From CBFDBF01 sp050287965 (GTDB lineage: Bacteria; Pseudomonadota; Gammaproteobacteria; Chromatiales; Chromatiaceae), in assembly GCA_050287965.1 (NCBI GenBank), contig JBNKCX010000017.1, positions 1 through 64,000 on the forward strand: a stretch of DNA of 64,000 nt, in the 5' to 3' direction. Under the pieces are notes generated by a model. That model saw only the letters and a list, made by a program, of their open reading frames with translations. It was not told the origin of the DNA and searched no databases. The translations under genes and the position numbers were made by a program. Of this stretch, positions 9,253 through 18,352 are shown in pieces; the stretch's first letter is position 1; the number at the start of each line of letters is the position of its first letter.

Positions 9253-9711
9253 ATGAAAGAGTCTTTATCATCCAATCTCAAAACTAAAGAAGATGATACC
9301 CAAAAGGTGAATTCGCAGGAAATAGATGATAATGAAATTGCGGTCCAGGGGATTAAAAAAAGACTGTTAAGTAGAACCATAGTTGCTATGGCGTTAGTTT
9401 TGGTCGCAGTGCTGTTGCTAGCGCCTCGCGGACTGAGTTTCGTTTTTTATGCAACTTGCTTTGTAGTGGGTCTTTATACCATATATGGTATTTGGCACGG
9501 CATGAAATGGGCAAGAGCAACTTCAATTATATTTTCAGTATTTCTAATTCTTTCAATTGGGCCTTTTTTTATTTTCATTGTGCTTGGTATTTGGAATCTT
9601 ATTGCCATAATAATCACATGGTGGGAACTCGATCGTGCTCTTCCAAGCGACACTCCATTTTCTTTATTCCCAGAACTAGGTAAGGAGCGTAATAGCAATT
9701 CAATTACGTAG
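9253..9711 (+). CDS. Membrane protein, paralogue of the protein at 16616-16978
   Basis: 152 aa with a polar N-terminus of about 35 residues, then three to four membrane segments. Residues 73-123 (LYTIYGIW...WARATSIIF...VLGIWNLIAIIITWW) closely match the minus-strand protein at 16616-16978. A GGAG site precedes the ATG. It sits among REP-like repeats, and a 19-bp sequence downstream (9833-9851) recurs before the start of the paralogue. Function unknown. Confidence 0.75.
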   Translation: MKESLSSNLKTKEDDTQKVNSQEIDDNEIAVQGIKKRLLSRTIVAMALVLVAVLLLAPRGLSFVFYATCFVVGLYTIYGIWHGMKWARATSIIFSVFLILSIGPFFIFIVLGIWNLIAIIITWWELDRALPSDTPFSLFPELGKERNSNSIT

Positions 9712-9844
9712 ATTATCTTGTTGCACGAAAAACCTGGTCGGAACGCAATTGTTGCTAAGTATTAGCGAAAGAAAACCGGGTCAGAGGAATTGGAATGCCC
9801 CGGGTACGGCGGACACTTCCGAGCTATGATCCTAGCACGGAAAT

Positions 9845-9898
9845 CCGGGTCAGAGAGGAATTTACGCTAATATTAGAAACAATTGTTCTCTGACCCGG
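9845..9898 (+). repeat. REP-like palindrome, GGGTCAGAG type, copy 2 (intact)
   Basis: Perfect terminal arms CCGGGTCAGAG (9845-9855) and CTCTGACCCGG (9888-9898), followed by a T run. Copy 3 lies in the opposite orientation at 33460-33511. The region 9712-9844 holds a further decayed half (about 9770-9785) and no gene. Confidence 0.8.
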
Positions 9899-10007
9899 TT
9901 TTTCGGTTCAGCTCTACACCCCCTTGCTTTCCCGCACCATCGCCCTCAGATTCATGTATATTCAGCCTGTCTAATTACCCTTCGATACAAGAGGTAAGGA
10001 GTAGAAT

Positions 10008-10973
10008 ATGAGCGCACTGGATCAACTCAGGGAAATGACCGTGGTGGTGGCGGATACGGGCGATATCGAGTCCATCAGAAAACACCGCCCCCAGGACGCC
10101 ACCACCAACCCCTCTCTTCTTCTCGCCGCCGCGCAGATGCCTGAATATGCGCACCTTGTGGATGACACCCTCCAACGCTGTGCGCGGGATATGGGCGATC
10201 CTTCCGGGAACATGCGCCCCTGCCTGGAACGGCTGGCGGTGACGTTCGCCCGGGAGATCCTGTCCATCGTCCCGGGGCGGGTATCGGTGGAGGTGGACGC
10301 CACCTTATCCTTTGATACCGGAGCCACTATCGAAACCGCCCGCAGGATTATCTCGATGTTCGAAGCGGAAGGTATCGACCGCGAACGTATTTTGATCAAG
10401 ATCGCTTCCACCTGGGAAGGTATCCGAGCGGCCGAACAGCTGGAAAAGGAAGGGATCCACTGTAACCTGACCCTGCTTTTCAGCTTCGCTCAGGCGGTGG
10501 CCTGCGCCGAGGCCGGTGTGCAGTTGATCTCTCCTTTCGTCGGCCGAATACTCGACTGGCACAAGGCGGCCAGAGGCGTCGATAGCATTCCCGCCGAGGA
10601 AGACCCCGGAGTCCAATCCGTTACCGAGATCTACAACTACTACAAACATTTCGGCTACCAGACCGAGATCATGGGTGCGAGCTTCCGTAACAGCGAGGAA
10701 ATCAAGCAGCTAGCAGGTTGCGACCTCCTCACTATTTCACCCACACTGCTGGAAGAGCTCGGCAACGACAAAAACGAACTGCCGCGCAAACTCGATCCAT
10801 CCACCTCCGAATCAATGAATTTGGAGAAACTCTCTCTGGATGAGAACAGCTTCCGCTGGATGCTTAACGAGGATGCCATGGCAACTGAAAAGCTGGCTGA
10901 AGGCATACGGAAGTTCAGCGCGGATCTTGATCGTCTGGCCGAGTTTATGAAAGAAAAGCAGCGTCAAAACTGA
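10008..10973 (+). CDS. tal: Transaldolase
   Basis: Moves a dihydroxyacetone unit between sugar phosphates in the non-oxidative pentose phosphate pathway; cytoplasmic. 321 aa with the class signature DATTNPSLL. The Schiff-base lysine lies in RILIKIASTWEG, then NLTLLFSFAQA, SPFVGRILDW and GASFRNSEEI follow. Length and motifs fit the TalB subfamily. AAGGAG precedes the ATG at good spacing. It appears monocistronic, bounded by the repeat region and a strong palindrome. Confidence 0.97.
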   Translation: MSALDQLREMTVVVADTGDIESIRKHRPQDATTNPSLLLAAAQMPEYAHLVDDTLQRCARDMGDPSGNMRPCLERLAVTFAREILSIVPGRVSVEVDATLSFDTGATIETARRIISMFEAEGIDRERILIKIASTWEGIRAAEQLEKEGIHCNLTLLFSFAQAVACAEAGVQLISPFVGRILDWHKAARGVDSIPAEEDPGVQSVTEIYNYYKHFGYQTEIMGASFRNSEEIKQLAGCDLLTISPTLLEELGNDKNELPRKLDPSTSESMNLEKLSLDENSFRWMLNEDAMATEKLAEGIRKFSADLDRLAEFMKEKQRQN

Positions 10974-10984
10974 AACGGGAAAAA

Positions 10985-11014
10985 CCGGGGTAGTTCAGAC
11001 TGAACTACCCCCGG
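10985..11014. terminator. Strong palindrome downstream of tal
   Basis: CCGGGGTAGTTCAG and its near-perfect complement surround a single A, 12 nt after the tal stop. It has no T tract on the plus strand, so it is either a processed 3' hairpin or a weak terminator. Confidence 0.5.
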
Positions 11015-11089
11015 AATTCTCAATGTCTATTTGAGCCCCCCGAAATCGCTCTCTAAGCAGAGGATCGAGCAATGCGGCGTTCGGCGTAG

Positions 11090-11497
11090 TCATTTCCGCT
11101 TTTCCGTTTCGCACACAGGAATTGACGGTGTCACCCCGTCCAGCCCCAGTTCCCTCAGTTCACTTTCACTGAACACCCGTGATCGGGAGTGAAAGGCCTT
11201 GCCTTCCGGCCCTTCCAGGGAAAATGTGCCACCACTCCCTTCGATTACATCGATAATGAGCTGGGTGTGTTTCCAGTACTGGTACTGGGATTTGCTCATG
11301 TAGAAGGGGCAGCCGCCAATATCGCCCAGGTATTCGTCGTTCGGGCCGATGGTGAGTTCGCCCGGCAGGAAACAGTTGGCCGCGCTGTTGTCGCAGCAGC
11401 CGCCGGACTGATGAAAGAACAGTTCGTTGCCATGCTTCTGCTTCAGAACTTCGATCAGTTCCAGTGCCGCCTCAGTGGCTATCACCTTGTCGATCAC
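11090..11497 (-). CDS. DUF779 family protein
   Basis: 135 aa from a GTG that follows GAGGAGG by 6 nt; the open frame reaches 11521 but has no better start. It holds conserved HQSGGCCDNS and GPNDEYLGDIGGCPFYM segments, whose Cys residues could bind metal. DUF779 genes are regularly found beside acetaldehyde-type aldehyde dehydrogenases, as here (117 nt after the ald gene, same strand). Its biochemical role is not established; a helper of alcohol or aldehyde oxidation is inferred from neighbourhood. Confidence 0.85.
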   Translation of the reverse strand: MIDKVIATEAALELIEVLKQKHGNELFFHQSGGCCDNSAANCFLPGELTIGPNDEYLGDIGGCPFYMSKSQYQYWKHTQLIIDVIEGSGGTFSLEGPEGKAFHSRSRVFSESELRELGLDGVTPSIPVCETEKRK

Positions 11498-11614
11498 GGC
11501 CGCCCTCCTCTGCAAAACCAACCGGCATCATTCCAGCGCATAAACTGCGCCGGAATGACAGCGTTTATAAAATTGGGGCGGTGACCCGTCCCACCCCAGG
11601 GTGCCAACCCAGCC

Positions 11615-13135
11615 CTAGAAGAAACCGAGTTTCTCTTCGCTGTAACTGACCAGCAGGTTTTTGGTCTGCTGGTAGTGATCCAGCATAATTTTGTGGGTTT
11701 CGCGACCGATGCCCGATTCCTTGTACCCGCCGAAGGCGGCATGGGCGGGATAAGCGTGGTAGCAGTTTGTCCAGACGCGGCCGGCCTTGATAGCACGGCC
11801 CATGCGATAGGCCACATTGCCGTTGCGGGTCCAGACACCGGCGCCGAGACCGTAAAGAGTGTCGTTGGCGATCTCCAACGCATCCGCCTCGTCTTTGAAT
11901 GTGGTGACGGCCAGTACCGGGCCGAAGATCTCTTCCTGGAAGATGCGCATTTTGTTATGGCCCTTGAACAGGGTCGGCTGTACATAGAAGCCGCCTTCCA
12001 GGTCGCCGGAAAGTTTCGCCTGGCTGCCGCCGATGAGGCATTCGGCACCCTCTTCCTTGCCCAGTTCCAGGTAGGAGAGGATCTTGGTGAGCTGCTCCTT
12101 CGAGGCCTGAGCACCCATCATGGTATCGGTGTCGAGGGGGCTCCCCTGCTTAATGGCGGCCACACGCTCGAGCACCCGTTTCATAAAGGCGTCGTAGATG
12201 GACTCATGGATCAAGGCCCGACTCGGACAGGTGCAGACCTCACCCTGGTTGAAGGCAAACAGTACCAAGCCTTCAATCGCCTTGTCGAGGAAGCCGTCAT
12301 CCTTATCCATCACGTCCGGAAAGAAGATGTTGGGAGACTTGCCGCCCAGTTCCAGGGTCGCCGGTATCAGATTATTGGCCGCGGCCTGGGCGATGACGCG
12401 ACCGGTGGTGGTGGAGCCGGTGAAGGCGATCTTGGCGATGCGCTTGCTCTGGGCCAGGGGCATCCCCGCCTCGCGGCCAAGGCCGTTGACCACGTTGAGT
12501 ACGCCGGGAGGTAACAGGTCGGCGATGAGTTCCACCAGGATCAGGATCGAGACCGGGGTCGATTCGGCCGGCTTGAGCACCACGCAGTTACCGGCGCCGA
12601 GGGCCGGGGCCAGCTTCCAGGCCGCCATCAGCAACGGGAAGTTCCACGGGATGATCTGCCCGACCACGCCCAATGGTTCATGGATGTGGTAGGCCATGGC
12701 GTTTTCATCAATCTCGCTTATCCCTCCCTCCTGCGCACGCAAGGCGCCGGCAAAGTAACGGAAATGGTCAGAAGAGAGCGGCAGATCGGCAGCCAGTGTC
12801 TCGCGGATCGGCTTACCGTTGTCCACGGTCTCGGCGTAGGCCAACAACTCCAGGTTTTCGTCGATGCGATCGGCGATCTTGAGCAGGATATTGGAACGCT
12901 CGGTGGCGGAGGTCTTGCCCCACCCATCCGCCGCGGCGTGGGCCGCATCGAGCGCCAATTCGATATCTTCGGCGCCGGAACGCGCCGCCTTGGTATAAAC
13001 CGCTCCGGAAATGGGGGTAATGACATCCATATACGCACCCTTGACCGGTGCTACCCATTTTCCACCGATGAAGTTGTCGTAGTGATCTTTGTAGGTGATC
13101 TTGGCGTCGGCTGTGCCGGGTGCTCCGTAAATCAT
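11615..13135 (-). CDS. NAD-dependent aldehyde dehydrogenase (acetaldehyde/ExaC-AldB type)
   Basis: Oxidises an aliphatic aldehyde, probably acetaldehyde, to the acid. 506 aa. Visible are PWNFPLLMAAWKLAPALGAGN (NAD site), FTGSTTTGR, the catalytic Glu in LELGGKSPNI, and the catalytic Cys in FNQGEVCTCPSRALI. The C-terminal AFGGYKESGIGRE motif is also present. ATG at 13135 is supported by GAGGAGG six nt upstream; a TTG at 13150 lies inside that site. It is followed by DUF779 and faces a sigma-54 activator, matching the AcoR-controlled aldehyde dehydrogenase layout. Confidence 0.95.
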   Translation of the reverse strand: MIYGAPGTADAKITYKDHYDNFIGGKWVAPVKGAYMDVITPISGAVYTKAARSGAEDIELALDAAHAAADGWGKTSATERSNILLKIADRIDENLELLAYAETVDNGKPIRETLAADLPLSSDHFRYFAGALRAQEGGISEIDENAMAYHIHEPLGVVGQIIPWNFPLLMAAWKLAPALGAGNCVVLKPAESTPVSILILVELIADLLPPGVLNVVNGLGREAGMPLAQSKRIAKIAFTGSTTTGRVIAQAAANNLIPATLELGGKSPNIFFPDVMDKDDGFLDKAIEGLVLFAFNQGEVCTCPSRALIHESIYDAFMKRVLERVAAIKQGSPLDTDTMMGAQASKEQLTKILSYLELGKEEGAECLIGGSQAKLSGDLEGGFYVQPTLFKGHNKMRIFQEEIFGPVLAVTTFKDEADALEIANDTLYGLGAGVWTRNGNVAYRMGRAIKAGRVWTNCYHAYPAHAAFGGYKESGIGRETHKIMLDHYQQTKNLLVSYSEEKLGFF

Positions 13136-13204
13136 GTTCTGCCTCCTCAAAATTTGTTGGCGGTTTTTTATCCCGGCCCGTTATACGGAGCCGTTCGAGT
13201 CTCT

Positions 13205-13221
13205 TCTCAAGTTACGTGCCA
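13205..13221 (-). promoter_or_regulatory. Candidate sigma-54 promoter for the aldehyde dehydrogenase
   Basis: On the minus strand TTGGCAC, 5 nt, TTGA matches the -24/-12 consensus TGGCAC-N5-TTGC except for one base in the -12 box. It lies about 70 bp before the ald start codon and opposite an AcoR-type sigma-54 activator, which makes the assignment credible. Confidence 0.55.
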
Positions 13222-13315
13222 AATCGGAAGAAAGGTGGAACGTATTGATTTAAATGCATTTATTGTCCGACCACGGTGGCAGTGACATGCTTTGCGACGT
13301 TCCAGGATTCAACAC

Positions 13316-13334
13316 CTGTCTCAAAATGTGACAG
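13316..13334. promoter_or_regulatory. Candidate activator site between ald and its regulator
   Basis: Inverted repeat CTGTC-N9-GACAG, about 95 bp upstream of the candidate sigma-54 promoter. This is the distance at which enhancer-binding activators usually sit. Looser TGTC/GACA half sites lie at 13264 and 13284. Confidence 0.4.
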
Positions 13335-13424
13335 TCGGCAGGGTTGTTCAGGCGGAACGGTTGCGCCGGACGACGATCTACTTATACTGGGGAACAGGCG
13401 ATTTCCCATACCGAGGGGTGCCGC

Positions 13425-15329
13425 ATGAACACCGCATCAGCCGCAACGGATCTGCGCAAAGCACGTACGTATCTACTGGAGCATGGCGACTGCCCGACCG
13501 GCGTCATCAACGAACGTGTTGCCCGTTCCTGGCAACGCAGCCTCGCCGCTGGCCTTTCGCCCACCGGCAGACTGGCCGAGTTCGAATACCTCACCGGCAA
13601 CCGCCTGCGTCACGTACTCTCCCGCAACCACGACCTGCTGGCCCATTCCCGTCCGGTGATGGAGTACCTTTACGAGCAGATGCGCCACAGCCATAGCATG
13701 ATCATCCTGGCCGACTGCCGGGCTACGCTGATGCAGACCATGGGCGATGTGGATTTTCTGACCAAGGCGGAGCGGGTGGCGCTATCGGTAGGCGCCTCGT
13801 GGCAGGAACAGTACCGAGGTACCAATGCCATCGGTACCTCGCTGGCGGAAACGGACAGCGTCGAGATCAACGGCGGCGAACACTTCCTGGAACGCAACGG
13901 TTTTCTCACCTGTGCCGCAGCGCCGATTATGGCGGCCGACGGTACCTTATTGGGGGTCATCGATGTCTCCGGAGACAACCGCAACCGTCATCCCCACACC
14001 CTGGGACTGGTGGGCATGGCCGCGCGGATGATTGAAAACCGGCTGGTCCTGGCCGACCGCGGTCATCCCATATGCCTGCGCCTGCATGCCTATCCGGAAG
14101 GGATCGGTACCGTGGCGGAAGGGATCATAACCCTGTCGGGGGACGGGAGGGTCATCGGCGCCAACCGTACCGGACTCGCCATGTTGCACCTCAACACCCT
14201 CGATCTGGGCGCGACTCCTCTGAAGCGAGTAATCACAACGCCCCTGGACGAGCTCTTGTCACACCACCGGCGATGCCCGGATCAGGCCTCGCAGGTCCGT
14301 CTACGTGACGGCACCCTGTTATTTGCGCGAGTGCATATGGAACGGGTGACGATTCATGCCCCGGCGGTTAAGCCCGTGACGGACAAACCGTGTGACGCCC
14401 TCGGCGCCCTCGATAGCGGTGATGCCACCTGGCACGCCGCGGCGGACAAGGTGCGGCGTATTCTGGACAAGCCGATTCCGTTACTGATCCACGGCGAATC
14501 AGGCGTCGGTAAGGAGTACTTCGCTCGTGCGGTACACGAAAGCGGTCCACGCAAAGACGGACCCTTTGTAGCCATCAACTGTGCCGCTTTGCCGGAGAAC
14601 CTGGTTGAAGCTGAATTGTTCGGCTACAGCGCGGGAGCGTTTACCGGCGCTCGGCGCGAAGGGTATCAGGGGCGGTTGCGCGAGGCCCACGGCGGAACCC
14701 TGTTCCTGGACGAGATCGGCGACATGCCGTTATCGATGCAGACCCGTCTACTGCGCGTATTACAGGAGCGCATAGTGACACCTCTGGGCGGCAGCAAGGC
14801 GGTTGATGTGGATTTCTCCCTCATCTGCGCCACCCATTGCAAATTGCGCGAAGAGGTTGATAACGGCGCTTTTCGGCGCGATCTCTACTATCGCATCAAC
14901 GGCCTTGCCGTGAGCCTACCCGCCCTGCGCGAACGCAGTGATCTGCAGGTACTGACCGAACGCATCCTGGCGGAGATCAATCCTAACCGCCGCGTCACCC
15001 TTTCTCCCGGCTTGTTATCGGAGTTCGGCCGTTACCCATGGCCGGGCAACCTGCGCCAGTACGCCAACATACTCCGCACCGCCAGCGCCATGCTTGATGA
15101 ACATGAGGACTGCATCGACCGGCAACACCTTCCGGAGGACCTGAACGAAGAACTTACGGAGATGCCTTCCGTTCCGGAGGGGATCAATCGTCTGCCTCAA
15201 AATCTGGAGGAACTGTCCATGTCGGCCATTCGGCAAACATTGGAAAAGTGCCGCGGCAACGTCTCCAAGGCCGCACGCCTGCTCGGCATCAGCAGACAGA
15301 CGCTGTATCGCAAACTGAAATCCTATTAA
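13425..15329 (+). CDS. Sigma-54-dependent transcriptional activator, AcoR type
   Basis: 634 aa from the ATG at 13425, preceded by GAGGGG; the open frame extends upstream without support. The N-terminal sensor half has a GAF-like region (YRGTNAIGTSLAE and AAPIMAADGTLLGVIDVSG). The AAA+ domain has Walker A GESGVGKEY, the sigma-54 contact loop as GAFTGA, and Walker B TLFLDEIGDM. A Fis-type helix-turn-helix (NVSKAARLLGISRQTLYRKL) ends the protein. It is expected to drive the divergent aldehyde dehydrogenase with RpoN in response to an alcohol, acetoin or aldehyde signal. Confidence 0.93.
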   Translation: MNTASAATDLRKARTYLLEHGDCPTGVINERVARSWQRSLAAGLSPTGRLAEFEYLTGNRLRHVLSRNHDLLAHSRPVMEYLYEQMRHSHSMIILADCRATLMQTMGDVDFLTKAERVALSVGASWQEQYRGTNAIGTSLAETDSVEINGGEHFLERNGFLTCAAAPIMAADGTLLGVIDVSGDNRNRHPHTLGLVGMAARMIENRLVLADRGHPICLRLHAYPEGIGTVAEGIITLSGDGRVIGANRTGLAMLHLNTLDLGATPLKRVITTPLDELLSHHRRCPDQASQVRLRDGTLLFARVHMERVTIHAPAVKPVTDKPCDALGALDSGDATWHAAADKVRRILDKPIPLLIHGESGVGKEYFARAVHESGPRKDGPFVAINCAALPENLVEAELFGYSAGAFTGARREGYQGRLREAHGGTLFLDEIGDMPLSMQTRLLRVLQERIVTPLGGSKAVDVDFSLICATHCKLREEVDNGAFRRDLYYRINGLAVSLPALRERSDLQVLTERILAEINPNRRVTLSPGLLSEFGRYPWPGNLRQYANILRTASAMLDEHEDCIDRQHLPEDLNEELTEMPSVPEGINRLPQNLEELSMSAIRQTLEKCRGNVSKAARLLGISRQTLYRKLKSY

Positions 15330-15503
15330 CGGAAAATAAGTTTCATCTGACCTTCGCCCAAAAATAAGGGCGTTTAATTTGGAGGCATTTCCTGCCTCGC
15401 ATTCCACCGGGCTGATGCTGCGTAGAGGAATATAGCCTTAGCATTTGAGGCCGGCACAAATATACTTCGGCACCGGCTTCGAGAACACCCGGGGTTGGTG
15501 TAA

Positions 15504-16577
15504 CTACTCTTTTGGAAACTCTTTGATATAGAGGTCCTGTTTGGCGAAAGGTATTTCTATACCCTCCTGGTTGAAGCGTTTGTAAACGGCGGTATTGAGA
15601 GCATCCAGCACCAATCCCCGCTGCACCGGCTCCTCTATCCAGCACAGCAGTTCGAGTTCAAGGCCCGAGGGACCGAACGACCGGAAGCGGACCCTGGGTT
15701 CAGGATCCCGGCACACCTTTTCCTGATTGACCGCAACGTCCAGCAGGATGGCGTTGACCCGGTCGATATCGGTCCCATAGGCGACACTCACCTGTACCCG
15801 GATGCGGTACTTCTCATAGGGGCCGCCGCTTTCGTTGGTGATCTTGGAGTTGCCCATGATGGAGTTCGGAATGGTGACTTCCACATCATCCCGGGTGAGC
15901 AGGCGGGTACTGCGGATACCGATATGGGTGACCCTTCCCCTCTCGCCGCTGTCCAGCACCACGAAATCCCCGATCTTGTAGGGAGCATCCGCCAGGATGA
16001 AGACTCCGGAGAACAGGTTGGCCAGGGTGTCCTTGGCGGCAAACCCGATGGCGATACCGGCAATACCGGCCGACGCAAACCACGCGGTCATATCGATCTG
16101 CCAGGCTGAAAATATCAGGTAGACCGCGACCGCCACTACCAGCACCAGGGCCAGATTTTCAAACAGGGTGAGGGTTTGGGTGCGGACCAGTCGGAACCGA
16201 TTTCTCGAGTAGCTTATTCGTTTCAGCAGGACGCGCGCGAGACGCAGGGTGAACGTTGCCCAGAGAACCACCAGAATGCTTTTCAGTGCAGCGAGAAGAG
16301 CGCTTCCGATCTCCGCCGGCGGCTCCAGCAGCACGACGACAACGGTCAGCCCCACCAGGATTACGCTGTAGAAGAGGGGCTTGTGGATGATTTCAATGAT
16401 CCGGTTATCCAGTCCGGTCCCCGTCTTTTCCGCCCAGCGCTTGAGTACGCGCCGGATTATCAGATCGATGACTTTGGCCAACAGCAGCGCAATCAGGATG
16501 ATGGCCAGGGATTGTATATAGCTGTTATCCCCGAAGGTGCTGAGATAAGGTTTGTACTGGCTGATCAGCTCTTTCAT
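15504..16577 (-). CDS. MscS-family mechanosensitive channel
   Basis: Small-conductance mechanosensitive channel of the inner membrane that releases solutes on hypo-osmotic shock. 357 aa with about four to five membrane segments. The pore-lining TM3 and beta-domain junction reads GIAGIAIGFAAKDTLANLFSG, followed by the MscS beta domain (GDFVVLDSGERGRVTHIGIRSTRLLTRD, IPNS) and an alpha-beta C-terminal domain. GGAG lies before the ATG. Single gene, convergent with the sigma-54 regulator. Confidence 0.93.
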   Translation of the reverse strand: MKELISQYKPYLSTFGDNSYIQSLAIILIALLLAKVIDLIIRRVLKRWAEKTGTGLDNRIIEIIHKPLFYSVILVGLTVVVVLLEPPAEIGSALLAALKSILVVLWATFTLRLARVLLKRISYSRNRFRLVRTQTLTLFENLALVLVVAVAVYLIFSAWQIDMTAWFASAGIAGIAIGFAAKDTLANLFSGVFILADAPYKIGDFVVLDSGERGRVTHIGIRSTRLLTRDDVEVTIPNSIMGNSKITNESGGPYEKYRIRVQVSVAYGTDIDRVNAILLDVAVNQEKVCRDPEPRVRFRSFGPSGLELELLCWIEEPVQRGLVLDALNTAVYKRFNQEGIEIPFAKQDLYIKEFPKE

Positions 16578-16615
16578 GGAACCTGCTCCAATGGGGCGCG
16601 TTAATCTTTCCCTAC

Positions 16616-16978
16616 TTATTCTGACTCCGTTTGTTTGGAGTAAGCAGCCTCACGATCGAGGCCCCCATCATTCAAATATGACCATGACCTAATAACGGCA
16701 ATAAGGTTCCAAATGCCAAGGATCAATAAAGTGGCTACCGGTCCGGTTAACAGAATCAGCATGATAGAGAATAATAGAGAAGGTATCCTCGCCCACTGTG
16801 GAGTTTTCCATATGCAATATATGGTGAATAGACCCAAACAAAGAGCTACCCAACATGCGAACAGGAGTTCCTTTCCATTGGGCATACCAAAACTCATTAA
16901 CAGAACAATAAAGGCAACAGCAAAAATCGTTGGCCAAAACATTCTGCGTTTTATTGTCTTCATTGTAATATCGCTCAT
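16616..16978 (-). CDS. Membrane protein, paralogue of the protein at 9253-9711
   Basis: 120 aa with three to four membrane segments. Its central half (LFTIYCIWKTPQWARIPSLLFS...LGIWNLIAVIRSW) is clearly homologous to the plus-strand protein at 9253-9711 but lacks that protein's polar N-terminus. It is the first of a long minus-strand series of poorly known membrane proteins. No function known. Confidence 0.75.
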   Translation of the reverse strand: MSDITMKTIKRRMFWPTIFAVAFIVLLMSFGMPNGKELLFACWVALCLGLFTIYCIWKTPQWARIPSLLFSIMLILLTGPVATLLILGIWNLIAVIRSWSYLNDGGLDREAAYSKQTESE

Positions 16979-17014
16979 CTTACTATCCCTCTAGCACGGA
17001 AATTCGGGTATTAT

Positions 17015-18289
17015 CTAATACGCCGTTCGCAGACAGCGCAATCTCCTCTCATCCTTTAACGGCCCGCGGAAACACACGGCATCACCTTCTCCATAGGAAT
17101 ACTCGCCCGGGTAATAAGGATTTTCGACCCGGTCTTCCTGCTTTCCATAGTAATGAATCTGGTTAAACAGCTCTATTTTCGTTTCCACATCCATAATGCG
17201 TCCTACATACTCTTCCAGATTAGGTCGAGACATGTTTACCAGAATAGTTCCGATATAGTTTCTAAACCTGGACGCCGTCATCTCCGGTATTTGTCCGCTT
17301 TCTATATCCTGCGCAAACTCTCCGGGGGACAGTTTGGATAGTCTGGTCATCCTGGTATAAAACGGAACAACCGCATTGATGGTCATATTTGGCTTATAGG
17401 TAATCCTTAGCACCCAGCCCGGGACTTTGGCTTCTTGCGTTTCTCCCTCTTTCATCGGGTCCGAAACCTCGAACATATCCGGACTCTTATCCAGATTCTT
17501 AAACAGGTAGTAAGGCATGCCGAACTCCCTCGCACTCACCCTATCGAGCCTTTTCTCCGCCAGGGTCATGCCGGGCAGTAGTTCCGCCTTTACCGAATCC
17601 CCACTCTCCGTCAGTATGATGCCGGCGACATCCACGATCTCCGATATCTTTATCACATAGATCATTTTGCCGATTAGATTGTCCTGCACCGCGAATGATT
17701 TCCTTAACACCTCCAACCTCTTCAGGAGCAGATCAACCGCCTCCTGCGACCGTCCTTTCTTATGCAGGGATATCGCTCTCAATACCCGGATTCGTTCTCC
17801 GTAAGCAATATAATGAAATGCCGGCAGATGCTCCGATGCGGAAGGCATGGATAGCGTCCGGTAGTCACCGAACCCATGCAGCGTTTCCAGCCGCTCCAAC
17901 AGTATCGCGTGTTCCCGTTCCAGCTCTTCTATATTGAAATCGGTTGTAAAAAGCGTTTTCGCGCAGTCTTCTTGAAAGAATCCGCAGAACAGATCCCCTT
18001 CGGGAGGAAGGATCTGATCCGGATCGCTGTATTCGACAGCCTTGTAATTTTCATCCGCTTCCTGTTTCCTGTACTCTTCAAGCAGCTTCCCTCCCACTTC
18101 CAGCGGGTCCGCGTCCGGGGCGGCGTTTATCCCCAACAGATAGATATACGCCTGACTCTCTTTCGGCTCTTCGATAATACTGATCAGGGCGAGGGCCTCC
18201 TCACTCAGATCATCGTCGATCTGGGTTAATGCGAGCAGAATCGCCAAAACCGCAATTACCGCCAACATCGCCGACAGGATCTTTTTCAT
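17015..18289 (-). CDS. Membrane-anchored protein of unknown function, paralogue of 38496-39731
   Basis: 424 aa with an N-terminal signal anchor (residues 4-23), then a soluble, mostly helical domain probably in the periplasm. The protein at 38496-39731 matches along the whole length. Shared segments include YLLGI-AAPD-DP-E, the Cys pair in LFC...C-KTLFT, RVLRAIS and a C-terminal EYSYG-G-AVCFR-PLK-E-R-RCL. The paired cysteines suggest disulphides. I recognise no family; the helical repeats (HKKGRSQEAVDLLLKRLEVLR) hint at TPR-like packing. Confidence 0.8.
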   Translation of the reverse strand: MKKILSAMLAVIAVLAILLALTQIDDDLSEEALALISIIEEPKESQAYIYLLGINAAPDADPLEVGGKLLEEYRKQEADENYKAVEYSDPDQILPPEGDLFCGFFQEDCAKTLFTTDFNIEELEREHAILLERLETLHGFGDYRTLSMPSASEHLPAFHYIAYGERIRVLRAISLHKKGRSQEAVDLLLKRLEVLRKSFAVQDNLIGKMIYVIKISEIVDVAGIILTESGDSVKAELLPGMTLAEKRLDRVSAREFGMPYYLFKNLDKSPDMFEVSDPMKEGETQEAKVPGWVLRITYKPNMTINAVVPFYTRMTRLSKLSPGEFAQDIESGQIPEMTASRFRNYIGTILVNMSRPNLEEYVGRIMDVETKIELFNQIHYYGKQEDRVENPYYPGEYSYGEGDAVCFRGPLKDERRLRCLRTAY

Positions 18290-18352
18290 TTTGTTATCCC
18301 GCTAGTTACGGATATCCCGCGCCGACTCAGGGTTCTGCCGGCGGCGTCAGTA

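Noticed and set aside
13136..13150. TTG start giving a 511-aa aldehyde dehydrogenase
   Set aside because: The TTG lies within the GAGGAGG ribosome site of the better ATG at 13135.
13283..13300. Plus-strand sigma-54 promoter for the activator gene (TGGCAG...TTTGC)
   Set aside because: The spacing between GG and GC is wrong by one or more bases in each alignment.
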